37,451 nucleotides of DNA from Thermoplasmatota archaeon (GCA_023379825.1 JAMCPQ010000049.1:1-37451), one strand, 5' to 3'; shown: positions 9,475 to 20,060, numbered from the stretch's first letter. The notes: generated by a model not told the origin, from the sequence alone. Numbers and translations: made by a program.

Positions 9475-9699
9475 ATGATGAAAGTTCCCGCAAGAATAAC
9501 GCAGAGACTTGACAATCAGGTAATAGTTAAAATGGAGGGCTGCCCGAAGCTGAAGTCCAGAGTACTGGACAGCACAGGCAGGAACATTGGAAAACTCATA
9601 AGAATATTTGGGCCGGTTAAATCACCCTATGGTCTTGTTGCAGTTAACACTCAGATTGAAGACGGGAACGATCTGTTCATCGAATATAAGGAGGTGTAA
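9475..9699 (+). CDS. gar1: H/ACA RNP protein Gar1
   Basis: 74 aa; [27 protein letters not shown] is a Gar1-like core; directly upstream of tfb, a common archaeal pairing. ATG at 9478 is an alternative start. Confidence 0.85.
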   Translation: MMKVPARITQRLDNQVIVKMEGCPKLKSRVLDSTGRNIGKLIRIFGPVKSPYGLVAVNTQIEDGNDLFIEYKEV

Positions 9700-9701
9700 T
9701 A

Positions 9702-10664
9702 ATGTCTGGTGAAATTGAGAAGAATGAAAAGAAGAAGGATATAGAAGAGATAGATAAGTGCCCGGAATGCGGTTCCACACAGTTAGTAAGAGACTACGAG
9801 AGGGGTGAGCTGATATGCAACAACTGCGGCCTTGTAATCGATGACAGTTTCATAGATCAGGGTCCCGAATGGAGAGCATTCGACTCAGAGCAGTCAGAAT
9901 CAAGAGCCAGAACAGGATCCCCAATGACTTTCACCATTCATGATAAGGGATTATCCACCGATATTTCCTGGAAGAACAAGGACTCGTATGGAAAATCTAT
10001 TCCTACAAGAAACAGAGCACAGCTCTACAGATTAAGGAAGTGGCAGAAGAGAATCAAGGTATCCAACGCTGCGGAAAGAAATCTGTCCCAGGCTCTTCAG
10101 GAGCTTGAGAGAATGGCTTCAAATCTAAGCATCCCAAACGATGTAAGGGAGACTGCTGCAGTCATATACAGAAAGGCTGTCAAACAGAACATGATCAGGG
10201 GAAGGAGTATCGAGGGAGTTGTCGCAGGATCCATATACGCAGCCTGCAGAATCACCAATGTACCCAGAACTCTTGATGAGATTGCATCCGTTACCAGAGT
10301 CAAGAAGAAGGAGATTGGCAGAACCTACAGAATAATGAGCAGGTTCCTCAAACTGAACATTATGCCATCAAAACCTGATGACTATGTGAACAGGTTCTGC
10401 AGCAAACTCAAACTGTCTATGGAGGCAAGGAAGAGGGCCACAGAGATACTTAAGATGGCTCAGGAGCATGACCTCACATCGGGAAAGGGTCCAACAGGTG
10501 TAGCTGCTGCAGCAATATATATAGCATCTCTGCTCACAGAGGAGAGAAGAACTCAGAGATCAGTTGCAGAAGTGGCAGGAGTAACAGAAGTTACTATCAG
10601 AAACAGATACAAGGAACTTACTGAGAAACTATCACTGAAGATGGAGGGGGAACCTCCACTATAA
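9702..10664 (+). CDS. tfb: Transcription initiation factor IIB (TFB paralog 2)
   Basis: Zn ribbon [42 protein letters not shown], cyclin repeats, [13 protein letters not shown]. Confidence 0.97.
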   Translation: MSGEIEKNEKKKDIEEIDKCPECGSTQLVRDYERGELICNNCGLVIDDSFIDQGPEWRAFDSEQSESRARTGSPMTFTIHDKGLSTDISWKNKDSYGKSIPTRNRAQLYRLRKWQKRIKVSNAAERNLSQALQELERMASNLSIPNDVRETAAVIYRKAVKQNMIRGRSIEGVVAGSIYAACRITNVPRTLDEIASVTRVKKKEIGRTYRIMSRFLKLNIMPSKPDDYVNRFCSKLKLSMEARKRATEILKMAQEHDLTSGKGPTGVAAAAIYIASLLTEERRTQRSVAEVAGVTEVTIRNRYKELTEKLSLKMEGEPPL

Positions 10665-10880
10665 TTCCCTCATCATTTTTTTTGAAATCTCATAACATCT
10701 AAGAATATCCTCTGAAATGCTGTAAATTGAGGAAATTTTGAGGTTTTCAACGTTAACAGTCATCGCTCCATTATCCACTGAAACTTTTATGTCGCTGTTA
10801 TTGTCGGGATCAAGTGAAGATGCTGCATTCTTCAATATTTCAGGTTCATCATTTATAATTATTTTTAGAGAAACGCTCAC
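10659..10880 (-). CDS. KEOPS subunit Pcc1-like protein
   Basis: 73 aa; small protein with the pattern [44 protein letters not shown], as in Pcc1. Overlaps the 3' end of tfb2 by 6 bp. Confidence 0.6.
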   Translation of the reverse strand: MSVSLKIIINDEPEILKNAASSLDPDNNSDIKVSVDNGAMTVNVENLKISSIYSISEDILRCYEISKKMMREL

Positions 10881-10930
10881 GTCCTGAATATAGGAAAGTG
10901 AAATAAATTAATTCCCAATCAGGTCAGGAA

Positions 10931-11015
10931 GCTGAGGTTGCCGAGCCAGGTTAAAGGCGACAGACTCAAGATCTGTTTCCGAAGGGATCCGCCGGTTCGA
11001 ATCCGGCCCTCAGCA
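10931..11015 (+). tRNA. tRNA-Leu (anticodon CAA)
   Basis: Acceptor GCTGAGG/CCTCAGC; anticodon arm ACAGA-CTCAAGA-TCTGT; class II variable arm; T arm GCCGG-TTCGAAT-CCGGC. No intron seen. Confidence 0.95.
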
Positions 11016-11119
11016 TATTTCTATTTTTCCTTTCAACATAAATCAATACAGAATTCATTGACAGGATATTGCTGTTAAATTAAGAGAAATATGGGCTATA
11101 TGAACAGGATGGCATGAAT

Positions 11120-12697
11120 CTAGGGACTTGGGACTTCTATTATGCAGACCCTGTCTGATTTCAGAGATTCCATCAGAGCCTTTCTAAAGTCCTCCGGACC
11201 CTCACATCTGAAGTAATTTGCATTGAAGCTGTGTGCCAGCAATTTGAAATCAGGGTTGGTGAAAGATATGTATTCTGGCTTGTAACCTGAGTCCTCCTGT
11301 TTCTGCTTGATAAGTCCATAGGACCCATTGTTCAGAACAACAATCGTGAATGCCAGTTTCAATCTGGAAGCTGTTTCCAGTTCCTGCAAATTCATAAGGA
11401 AGCCGCCGTCACCAGTAACTGATACAACGTTATCATCTGGCCTTAGCAGCTTGGCTGATACTGCGGCAGGAAGAGAACCACCCATGGAGGCAAAACCATT
11501 GTAGATGATGGTCCTGTTAGGGGTTGACGGATGATACCATCGTGCCACCCAAACCTTGTGTATTCCCACATCTGAGATGAGGGTACTGTCAGGAGGCAGA
11601 TCATCTGTAAGAACCTTCATAATTCCCCTGGGTATCCTGTGCACTGCATCGCTGCTGTTGTTCAGCTCTGCAAGCCTTTTCTCTCTTATACCGTCATGTA
11701 TTGAAGTATCTGATCTGCGCTTGACAAGGCTGGTGAGCCTGCCAACTGTAACAGAAATGTCCCCTACAAGGTCTATTTCAACTGGAAAGTGTTCATCAGT
11801 CTCTGCGGCAGACGTATGAATGTTAATGATTTTCCTCTTTGAATCAGAATTCCAGGTAATGGGATCATATTCCACCAGATCGAATCCGATAGCAATCACA
11901 AGGTCAGCTGCATGCAGAGGCCTCATTCCTGGAGGGTATGGTTTTCCACCTACAACAAAAAGATTCCGAGGATGTTTGAATGGTATGACCCCCTTTGCCA
12001 TGAATGTAGAAACAACCGGAATGTTGCATGTGTCCACAAATCTGCTGACGGAATCCCACGCCTTTGATCTGATGACACCGTTTCCAACCAGTATTATTGG
12101 CCTTAAGGAAGCATTGATAATTTTCGCAGACTCTTCAATTTGCTTTCCAACTGATTCATAGACAACCTTTTCAGGGATGTAAAGCGGCGAAAGTTCTCCC
12201 ATCTCTTCCCTTGCGACATCTTCAGGAAGCTGAATATGAGATGCACCCGGCTGTTCAGAAGTTGATGCCTGAAAGGCTTTTCTTATGATTTCCGGGATTG
12301 CCTCCGATACGATCACGGCTGCATTGTATTTTGTTATACCTGAAAAAAGCTTCAGAGTATCTATGTTCTGATGTGATTCCTTGTGCAACCTGTCTCTCGA
12401 TGCCTGTCCTGTGATAGCCACTACAGGTACCTTATCGAGATGAGCGTTGGCTACACCGGTTACAAGGTTTGTTGCACCAGGGCCAAGGGTTGAAAGGCAT
12501 ACTCCAGGCTTTCCGGTAAGCCTTCCATAGGTGTCAGCCATAAAAGCAGCACCCTGTTCATGTCTGCAAAGTATGAATCTTATGCTGGACCTTGAAATAG
12601 AATCAACCAGGTCAATGTTTTCCTCTCCAGGTATACCAAAAATGAACTGAACTCCCTCATTTTCAAGGCATTTAACAAAAAGGTCACTGGCTCTCAT
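11120..12697 (-). CDS. TPP-dependent enzyme, acetolactate synthase large subunit-like
   Basis: 525 aa; FGIPGEENIDL, RHEQGAAFMADTYGRLTGKPGVCLSTLGPGATNL, and TPP motif GDGGFLMNLQELETASRLKLAFTIVVLNN. Confidence 0.85.
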   Translation of the reverse strand: MRASDLFVKCLENEGVQFIFGIPGEENIDLVDSISRSSIRFILCRHEQGAAFMADTYGRLTGKPGVCLSTLGPGATNLVTGVANAHLDKVPVVAITGQASRDRLHKESHQNIDTLKLFSGITKYNAAVIVSEAIPEIIRKAFQASTSEQPGASHIQLPEDVAREEMGELSPLYIPEKVVYESVGKQIEESAKIINASLRPIILVGNGVIRSKAWDSVSRFVDTCNIPVVSTFMAKGVIPFKHPRNLFVVGGKPYPPGMRPLHAADLVIAIGFDLVEYDPITWNSDSKRKIINIHTSAAETDEHFPVEIDLVGDISVTVGRLTSLVKRRSDTSIHDGIREKRLAELNNSSDAVHRIPRGIMKVLTDDLPPDSTLISDVGIHKVWVARWYHPSTPNRTIIYNGFASMGGSLPAAVSAKLLRPDDNVVSVTGDGGFLMNLQELETASRLKLAFTIVVLNNGSYGLIKQKQEDSGYKPEYISFTNPDFKLLAHSFNANYFRCEGPEDFRKALMESLKSDRVCIIEVPSP

Positions 12698-12759
12698 ATC
12701 ATCACAATGCTATTGCTCAAAAGAATAAAAGTGTTGCAGAAATGTAAGAAAATTAAGGG

Positions 12760-14085
12760 TCAAGGATTTCTCTGTGACCAGACAGTTTTAACATTGGTGA
12801 ATTCCAGCATTCCGTATCTTGAGAGTTCCCTTCCATAGCCGCTCTTTTTGACTCCTCCAAATGGGAGTCTGGGATCTGACGCTACTATGTGGTTCACAAA
12901 AACCATTCCTGCTTTTATTTCCGGAATCAGTCTGGCAGCCTCCTCAGGATCTCCCCATATGGAGGAGCCCAGACCAAATGGAGTCTCGTTTGCAATTCTG
13001 ACGCACTCATCATCGTTTCTGAATTTCTTCAATATGGCGACAGGGCCAAACACCTCCTCGGTATATTTTTCCTCTGTTACTGCCAGAGTAGGAGGTACAA
13101 TGGCACCCTCATGGTTTCCGATTTCACTAACTTTGCCGATTGTGGACAGTTCTTTTATCTGCTTCCTCACGGTTTCGGCCTGCTCTGCCGAGGAAAGAGG
13201 GCCAAGAAAAGTTGAATCAGAAAGCTGGTCTCCCGTCCTGACTTTGCTGAATTCTTCAGACATCGCCTCATAGAACTGGTCAAAAATATCTTCGTGAACC
13301 AGAAAACGCTTTGAAGCGATGCAGCTCTGCCCGTTGTTCTGCAATCTCCCAAAGGCTGCATTTTTTGCTGTTTTTTCAATGTCTGCACTTTTGAGCACTA
13401 TAAAAGGATCTGAACCTCCAAGTTCAAGTACAGCTTTCTTAAGATTCTTTCCTGACTCCTGTGCAATCTGGGATCCAGCACCGGTGGAGCCTGTGAAGGA
13501 TACACCATCGGAGTACCTGATGGCTTCAAGCGATGATGCTCCTCTTGCCACTATTGTTCTGAAAATATCGGTCTCTGCTATCTCCTCGATCTTTTTAGCA
13601 GTGCCTGTCACAATGGATGCGTGTTTCAGAATGATCCCGTTACCAGCTGCCATTGCAGGAATCGCTGCTCTCATGGCCTGCCAGAGCGGATAATTCCATG
13701 GCATGATAAGAAAAACTGTTCCAAGGGGCTCAAAGCGGACATAACTCCTGTCAGCTTCAGTCTTTACGGGTTCGTCAGCAAGGAATTTCTTTGCATTGTC
13801 CACTGCATAATCAACGAGCCTGATGGTTTTGTTTATTTCTGCTCTGGACTGTGTTATGGACTTACCCATTTCAGAAGACATGAGTTTTGCGAGATCTTCC
13901 AGGTTTCTTTCCAGGGAAGGTTTGAGGCTTTTCTTCAGGTAGTTTAATCTTTCATCCACATCCTTTCCCCAGTCTTTCTGGGCAATGGAGACTGAATTGA
14001 ACTTTTCCTTTATCTGTTCTGTGGAATCCTCCTCGAACTCCGCCAATTTTTCCCCGGAATAGGGATTTACTGTTCTGACTGACAT
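12760..14085 (-). CDS. Aldehyde dehydrogenase (succinate-semialdehyde dehydrogenase-like)
   Basis: 441 aa; MPWNYPLWQAMRAAIPAMAAGNGIILKH, VLELGGSDPFIVL, NNGQSCIASKRF (catalytic Cys), EVFGPVAIL. Confidence 0.88.
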   Translation of the reverse strand: MSVRTVNPYSGEKLAEFEEDSTEQIKEKFNSVSIAQKDWGKDVDERLNYLKKSLKPSLERNLEDLAKLMSSEMGKSITQSRAEINKTIRLVDYAVDNAKKFLADEPVKTEADRSYVRFEPLGTVFLIMPWNYPLWQAMRAAIPAMAAGNGIILKHASIVTGTAKKIEEIAETDIFRTIVARGASSLEAIRYSDGVSFTGSTGAGSQIAQESGKNLKKAVLELGGSDPFIVLKSADIEKTAKNAAFGRLQNNGQSCIASKRFLVHEDIFDQFYEAMSEEFSKVRTGDQLSDSTFLGPLSSAEQAETVRKQIKELSTIGKVSEIGNHEGAIVPPTLAVTEEKYTEEVFGPVAILKKFRNDDECVRIANETPFGLGSSIWGDPEEAARLIPEIKAGMVFVNHIVASDPRLPFGGVKKSGYGRELSRYGMLEFTNVKTVWSQRNP

Positions 14086-14143
14086 AAAATCATATTGGTA
14101 TATCGGATAAAGATGTTTTGAATTGTATCTCAGATCTGTTAAT

Positions 14144-15292
14144 TCAGTTCTCCTTCTGAACCATCAATTTTCTGTATCCATACATTATATCGCTGTCCAG
14201 CCTGTCATCTGGGGAGGGCTTGATTACCCTGAGATTTCCATATCTTGCAGTTACTGTTTCCAGTGCAACTTTCGCTTCAAGGCGCGCTAGAGGTGCGCCA
14301 AGGCAGAAGTGCACGCCTTCTCCGAACGCAATATGACGGTTCTCTTTCCGATCCGGGATGAACTTTTCGGGCTCACTGAATATTTCCTCGTCCCTGTTTG
14401 CAGATCCAAGGAAGACGCTGACAAAATCTCCCCTGCCGATTTCAACGCCACCTATTGAGTAGTTCTCCTTTGCAACTCTTCTGGTAGATTGCACCGGAGA
14501 ACGGTATCTCAGGGATTCCTCTACTGTACTCTGAATCAGATATGGCTTTTCTTTGAGTAACTGGAATGTCCCGGGGTATTCTGAGAGTGTCAGTATGGAA
14601 TTTCCGATGAGGTTAGTGGTAGTTTCGTTCCCTGCTGCCAGTAGAAGTATTGAGAACCCTGTTATCTCCTGTTTTGTGAGTCTTTCTCCATCGACCTCTG
14701 ATTCTATGAGCAGACTGATAAGGTCATCACCAAGACTGTGCTTTCTCTCTTCTATCAGTTTTCCAAAATAATCAGACATCTCCTTCTGGAGGGCCATATC
14801 AACACCCATGCGTCCAAGATTCATAGCAAGTTTATCCGACCATTCCTTGAATCTTGTCATGTTCTCCTCAGGAACCCCCAGAATCCTGGATATTACAAGA
14901 ACAGGTAATGGATAGGAAAGTGAGGACACCAGGTCAAACACAGTATTCTTTTGCTGATCCAGCAGTCCTTCCGATATCTTCCTTATCTCCCCTTCGTAAC
15001 TCTGTATTCTTCTGGGTGTGAACGCCCTGTTCACAAGGTTCCTCATTTTTGTATGCTTCGGGGGGTCAAGTATGAGGATGCTGGGTGCAGCCATCATGTT
15101 CAACTGCGCCGCAACCTCCTTATCCATGAAATCTCTGAACTGGGATGAAAAAACTCTGAAATTTCCAAGAACCTCCTTGCAGTCATCATATCTGAACAGG
15201 AACACACTGTTACCATCTTTCACAACCGGTGCTTTGTTTCTCATCTCTCTGTACCATTCGAAGGGCTCATCACGATAATCTGGAATCTGCAT
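14144..15292 (-). CDS. Cytochrome P450
   Basis: 382 aa; I-helix AAGNETTTNLIG, ESLRYRSPVQSTRR, heme loop IAFGEGVHFCLGAPLARLEAKVAL. Confidence 0.96.
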   Translation of the reverse strand: MQIPDYRDEPFEWYREMRNKAPVVKDGNSVFLFRYDDCKEVLGNFRVFSSQFRDFMDKEVAAQLNMMAAPSILILDPPKHTKMRNLVNRAFTPRRIQSYEGEIRKISEGLLDQQKNTVFDLVSSLSYPLPVLVISRILGVPEENMTRFKEWSDKLAMNLGRMGVDMALQKEMSDYFGKLIEERKHSLGDDLISLLIESEVDGERLTKQEITGFSILLLAAGNETTTNLIGNSILTLSEYPGTFQLLKEKPYLIQSTVEESLRYRSPVQSTRRVAKENYSIGGVEIGRGDFVSVFLGSANRDEEIFSEPEKFIPDRKENRHIAFGEGVHFCLGAPLARLEAKVALETVTARYGNLRVIKPSPDDRLDSDIMYGYRKLMVQKEN

Positions 15293-15388
15293 TGTTTAGA
15301 ATTTCACACGCATATTTAATTAAATCAGGTCTGTATAAGAAATCCCATCTGATCCCTTTCTTTAAAATGCCAGGTACAATCACCCGAC

Positions 15389-16570
15389 GTGAGGAATGTA
15401 CTTTACATTTCGTCATATTCAATGCTCAGGGGACTGGGCTTTTCAACACTTTACGTTTACAGTGCGGTATACATAACTTCTGTTCTCGGAGGTTCATTCC
15501 TGTTTGATGGGATTATTTTTGCAGTGGGAGGTTCTCTGGCTGCAGTGGGCCAGTATTATGGAGGTTCTATATCTGACAGGATTGGGTACAGTATTACAAT
15601 AAAAATATCACTCGCTCTCTCGCTGATGGTGATGATTCTGCTGAGCTTTGATTCAATGGCCAGCCACAGTCTCTACTCCTTTTCAGCATTATTTATGGGC
15701 CTTCTGGTAGCCAACTCGCTGCAATCTCCCTCATCAAATGCGCTTCTATCATCTTCAACAGATGCAAAGCTCAGGGGCTTCTCCATTCTGAGGGTGGCTA
15801 ACAATCTGGGATGGGGAGTTGGACCTGCAATCGGGGGCTTTCTGATCAGTTTTGGAAAGTTTCACACGCTCTTTGTATATGCTATGATTCTTGTGGGCGC
15901 CAGCCTTATTGTCTCTCTCCTTCTCTCAGATCCTGAAAAAAAGCCACTGCTAAAGACTGGATTCAGGACTGATAACCGGCTTCTTATTCTGCTATCTCTT
16001 GCATCCTTGATGGTATTCATAGTACAGTCACAGGAGACAGTAACCCTCTCCAATTTTGTAAGGCTCATCAGGGATTTCCCATATTACTATCTTGGCATAA
16101 TTTACATGACAAATGGCCTGTTTGTGATTGTCTCTCAGGCACCGGTATACAGGCTTATCAGAAAAATAGGCAACTACTACTCCTTTGGGATTGGTTCAAT
16201 AATATACTCTGCTGGATTTTTCTCATACGCCGCTGATCCATCTCTCTTCTGGATGGTGGTATCAACTATCGTGCTGACTGTTGGAGAGGATTTTGCCTTT
16301 CCAACCGGACTAACAATAGTCTCGGAGATTTCAAGACCGGAGAGGATCGGGAAAAATATGGGTATCTACAACTCATTCCTTCAGTTCGGAAGAGCGGTAG
16401 GTCCCATAATTTCAGGTTTAGCTTTTACAATAACACTTAATCCATATCTTCTCTGGTCCATAACTTCATTCTGGGGTGTGGCCGGTGCAATAATGTTTTT
16501 CATAGTTTTCAGGGGAGGTATCCGGAATCCGTTCCAGGATTCCACTCCTCAGGTCATTTCAGGTAAATAA
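15389..16570 (+). CDS. MFS transporter
   Basis: 393 aa; YYGGSISDRIGYSITIK loop and multiple hydrophobic helices. Divergent from P450. Confidence 0.83.
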   Translation: MRNVLYISSYSMLRGLGFSTLYVYSAVYITSVLGGSFLFDGIIFAVGGSLAAVGQYYGGSISDRIGYSITIKISLALSLMVMILLSFDSMASHSLYSFSALFMGLLVANSLQSPSSNALLSSSTDAKLRGFSILRVANNLGWGVGPAIGGFLISFGKFHTLFVYAMILVGASLIVSLLLSDPEKKPLLKTGFRTDNRLLILLSLASLMVFIVQSQETVTLSNFVRLIRDFPYYYLGIIYMTNGLFVIVSQAPVYRLIRKIGNYYSFGIGSIIYSAGFFSYAADPSLFWMVVSTIVLTVGEDFAFPTGLTIVSEISRPERIGKNMGIYNSFLQFGRAVGPIISGLAFTITLNPYLLWSITSFWGVAGAIMFFIVFRGGIRNPFQDSTPQVISGK

Positions 16571-16722
16571 ATTAGTCAGGCAAAATATTTTCAGCACCCT
16601 GTGCATGTAAACAATACCATCATGTGTCAGGACTTGAGAAAGCACTGCATGAATCGGTTGAAAAACACCAAAATCAGTCAGTCCGGCTCATCTTATCCTC
16701 CTGGATATGGAGAAGATAGAAA

Positions 16723-17016
16723 ATGACAGACCATATGCCAAGATTCCTCGGGAAATACACATACAGGGAGAACAAGGGATGGAAACTTGTACGTGACATA
16801 TGGTTGGAGATCGCAAGCATAGATGATCTGGAGAGAGTTAAGGATATTGCCAGAAGAGATGGATCTGAATTGCAGTTCTTCATGAGAAGAAATCCCAGGG
16901 TATTGAAGAAAAGACAGGATGGGAATAGAACATGGGTGGAGGAGGTACTGGACGAAGTCAGTGAAGGATACATAATCTCTGAAATTTCGTCAGGTAACTC
17001 CTCCGTTGAAAGATAG
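16723..17016 (+). CDS. Hypothetical protein (97 aa)
   Basis: ATG start, complete ORF in a gap between other genes; charged, no recognised family. Confidence 0.65.
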   Translation: MTDHMPRFLGKYTYRENKGWKLVRDIWLEIASIDDLERVKDIARRDGSELQFFMRRNPRVLKKRQDGNRTWVEEVLDEVSEGYIISEISSGNSSVER

Positions 17017-17025
17017 ACAGGCAAA

Positions 17026-17955
17026 TCAGTGAATGCTCACTGTTTTAGAGAACCAGTCCTCAGCCAGAGACGATCCACTTCTGATTTTCCCCTCCCTGAT
17101 CTCCCTGACATCATTTGCCGAAATCCTTTCAGGTATCTTTGACTCTATCAAAGGAATTCCAAGCTGAATGAGCCTTTCCGCCTTCTCAGGTGTAAAATAT
17201 GGCTTTCTGATTTCCCTGTTCTTCCTGACCTCCATCTGGTAAAGAACAGTTTTCAGAAGCCTTGAGTCCTCAAAGTCCCTGTAACGGCTGTCTTCCTGCA
17301 GTTCACCAAATGATCTCTGCAGTATTTCAGTGAGCGATGTAAGTGGGGGTAACGCATCAAATTCCATACCCATGGGGGTGTAAAGGTATCTTATCCTGGA
17401 GAATCTGGATAAGGGGTTTTCAGGAAACAGGAAGATACATGTTCTTCCCGGGAGGAACTGAAACTCCTTCCGGAGTATTTCGGAGCTTATTGTCATGGAT
17501 CCTTCAACATTACCCATGAGATGAGCCGGCATGAAATCATCCGGAATCATCACTGTATTTTTAAGGAAAAAAAGCGCATCCTCCATCTTTACCGGTACGT
17601 TGTTCTTAACCTGTTCTTCACGTGTGTACAGAAATATGGTGAGATTCATCAGATTCTTAATTGAGATGATCTGTGGTAGTTCCGCTTTCTGAACCGTTTT
17701 ATCAATTCCATCACCCTTCAGGAATATGCGTCTTTGAGAGGATATCTCCTCCTCTTCCAGTCTGAGATTGTTGTGCCTTGATACAAAATCTCTAAGGTAT
17801 TCCATAGTAACTCCGGCGTTATAAGTTATATTTCCGGCTTCCCATGGAAGAAGCCAGAATTCCTCTCCCTCTAGTGATTTGAATTTCTCCCTGTATTCCT
17901 TCAAAGTGGAAGTATTACTGAGATACCACAGAATAGAGCCTAGCTGTTCCTCCAT
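17026..17955 (-). CDS. Hypothetical protein (309 aa)
   Basis: Long complete ORF with coding-like composition; no family recognised. Confidence 0.75.
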   Translation of the reverse strand: MEEQLGSILWYLSNTSTLKEYREKFKSLEGEEFWLLPWEAGNITYNAGVTMEYLRDFVSRHNNLRLEEEEISSQRRIFLKGDGIDKTVQKAELPQIISIKNLMNLTIFLYTREEQVKNNVPVKMEDALFFLKNTVMIPDDFMPAHLMGNVEGSMTISSEILRKEFQFLPGRTCIFLFPENPLSRFSRIRYLYTPMGMEFDALPPLTSLTEILQRSFGELQEDSRYRDFEDSRLLKTVLYQMEVRKNREIRKPYFTPEKAERLIQLGIPLIESKIPERISANDVREIREGKIRSGSSLAEDWFSKTVSIH

Positions 17956-18120
17956 GATTATGATAGCTGTTCAGTATATAATAGGATTATACATTTTCCC
18001 GAACTGCATCCATCTCTCTGATGTTTTTCACTTTGAACTTTTCTTTGTAAAAAGGGAATGTCAGGGTACCTACTGAATAAGGTTATATACGGGCATTATG
18101 TTAAGTTGATAGGTATTGAC

Positions 18121-18723
18121 ATGGTAGGGGATCGTTTCAACTATTATATGAAATTAATTATGAACTCCCCGCTTGCTGATCTGGCTCTCCTGAGTGAACA
18201 GTTTGAGAACGACAGTTCCATATCAGAGGCAGAGGCACAGGAGCTTGAAAGGCTGGTGGAGAAACACCTCCTTATGGGCAACAGGGACAAGGTCAGAGTA
18301 GTAAACAGCAAAACGGGAACTGAGGAATTCCCACGGAGGTATCACATTGATGATTTTGGAAACAGTTCTACATTCCTTGGAACAGAGTCATACTTCGGCA
18401 TCACCTGGCTTGTTTATGCGCCCAAGCCAAATTTCCTTAATTCACCCACCAAGAAGTGGTACTACAACGAGAAAATTAGTGACATTCTGAGCGAGCTTCT
18501 CATAGATGTTGTCCCTGGCAAATTCAAGGATTATTTCCATTTTCCCCCTTGGATAATGGGCACAGTCTATGCTCCAGGCACAGTTTTCATGCCCACTAAC
18601 GAGATCATATCGCTGGCCGTCACCAGATCAGTTATTCCGGACTGGGACTATCTTGTTTCTAAAGGTATCCCCAAACAGCTGGTGGACCTCATAAGGACTG
18701 AAAATACTGGGCCACCACACTGA
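18121..18723 (+). CDS. Hypothetical protein (200 aa)
   Basis: The ORF track starts at 18058, but a TATA-like GGTTATATAC lies about 35-40 nt upstream of the ATG at 18121, favouring MVGDRFNYYMKL... as the start. Confidence 0.72.
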   Translation: MVGDRFNYYMKLIMNSPLADLALLSEQFENDSSISEAEAQELERLVEKHLLMGNRDKVRVVNSKTGTEEFPRRYHIDDFGNSSTFLGTESYFGITWLVYAPKPNFLNSPTKKWYYNEKISDILSELLIDVVPGKFKDYFHFPPWIMGTVYAPGTVFMPTNEIISLAVTRSVIPDWDYLVSKGIPKQLVDLIRTENTGPPH

Positions 18724-18755
18724 CTCCCGGTTTCCATTGCAAACAATTATTTGAT

Positions 18756-20039
18756 TTAAATGAAATATAGGGATAGAAGAGTTAGCGTGAGAACCGGAAA
18801 TGCGATTGTGAACCCAACTTTCATGTAATATCCGTAGCCTATCTTTATCCCGTTCTTTCGGTCAAGTGTATGAAGCCAGAGCAATGTTGCCAGAGATCCA
18901 ATGGGGGTAAATTTGGGGCCTATGTCATTTCCAATCACGTTTGTGTATATCAGGTAAGAGCCGTTGTGGATCCCGGAAATAGAAAGTGCACCTAACATTA
19001 CCGAAGGCATATTGTTCATACTGGAAGCCAGCAATGCAAAGAAATATCCGGAAAAAAGATCAGGTAATGGACCAGGTAGAGAAGTGATGTGTGCAAGCAG
19101 AGTGGCCATCAGTGCCGTAAGTCCGTTAAGGCCAAGCCCGTAGACAACAAGATACATCCCGAAGGAGAAAATTACAATCTGCCAGGGGGCTTCCCTGAAA
19201 ATTTTTGCTGTATCCACATCTTTTCCTGATCTTGCTACCAGCATCATGAATGCTGCGACGGCTACAGATATGAATGCAATGGGAACATTATAAATTCCGC
19301 CAATTGAGTAAAGCAGTATAAGAATTATTATAACAGGGAGAGTCATTTTTGCAATTGTCTCCGATATGATTGCATCCCGGGGATTTCCCAGATTATCTGT
19401 GGAATATGATGTTATGATGTTCTTCCTGTAATACAGATAGAGTATGGAAAGGGAACTGAGGACAGAAACAACATCGGGCAATATCATCACACCTGCATAA
19501 CCCAGAAATGATATGTGAAAGTACGTCGTGCTAACAATGTTAACGAGATTGCTCACCGGAAGAGGTAGAGACGCAGAATCAGCTATGAAGCCAGTGGCCA
19601 TTATGAAAGGAAGAATGTACTTTCTTTCCACATTCATGTTGACAAGTATTTCATAAACGATTGGTGTAAGAATAAGGGCAGTTCCGTCATTGGCAAATAT
19701 TGCAGAGATACATGAACCCAGGATAATTATGAACATGAATAGCAGATTACCATTTCCGTTCGCGAATTTTGAAATTTTCAGTGCAGCGTATCTGAAAACA
19801 CCCGCTTCATCCAGAACAAGTGATATCAGAATGATGGCAATGAATGTGAATGTCGCATTCCAGACTATATCCCAAACTGCTATGACGCTGGAGAAGTTAA
19901 TAAGACCAAGACCGTAGCTGGCCGCCGCCCCAATCAGTGCAGAGTACCCGATCCCAATATTTTTGGGCTTTTTTATCACAAGTAAAAGGGTAATGGCAAA
20001 AATGGCAATCGAAATGAAGAAATTGTAAGAGAGAGTCAT
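18756..20039 (-). CDS. ArsB-like permease (arsenite/anion transporter superfamily)
   Basis: 427 aa; LVLDEAGVFRYAALKISKFANGN, SAIFANDGTALILTPIVYEI and NNMPSVMLGALSISG, as in ArsB/ion-transporter family. Confidence 0.85.
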   Translation of the reverse strand: MTLSYNFFISIAIFAITLLLVIKKPKNIGIGYSALIGAAASYGLGLINFSSVIAVWDIVWNATFTFIAIILISLVLDEAGVFRYAALKISKFANGNGNLLFMFIIILGSCISAIFANDGTALILTPIVYEILVNMNVERKYILPFIMATGFIADSASLPLPVSNLVNIVSTTYFHISFLGYAGVMILPDVVSVLSSLSILYLYYRKNIITSYSTDNLGNPRDAIISETIAKMTLPVIIILILLYSIGGIYNVPIAFISVAVAAFMMLVARSGKDVDTAKIFREAPWQIVIFSFGMYLVVYGLGLNGLTALMATLLAHITSLPGPLPDLFSGYFFALLASSMNNMPSVMLGALSISGIHNGSYLIYTNVIGNDIGPKFTPIGSLATLLWLHTLDRKNGIKIGYGYYMKVGFTIAFPVLTLTLLSLYFI

Positions 20040-20060
20040 CAGACTGGCCTTTTGAGGAAA

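Noticed and set aside
12848-13947. Several plus-strand ORFs of 108-141 aa opposite the aldehyde dehydrogenase
   Set aside because: Shadow frames antisense to a well-supported ALDH.
16674-17024. 116-aa minus-strand ORF
   Set aside because: Mutually exclusive with the 97-aa plus-strand ORF, which has better residue composition; the choice is not certain.
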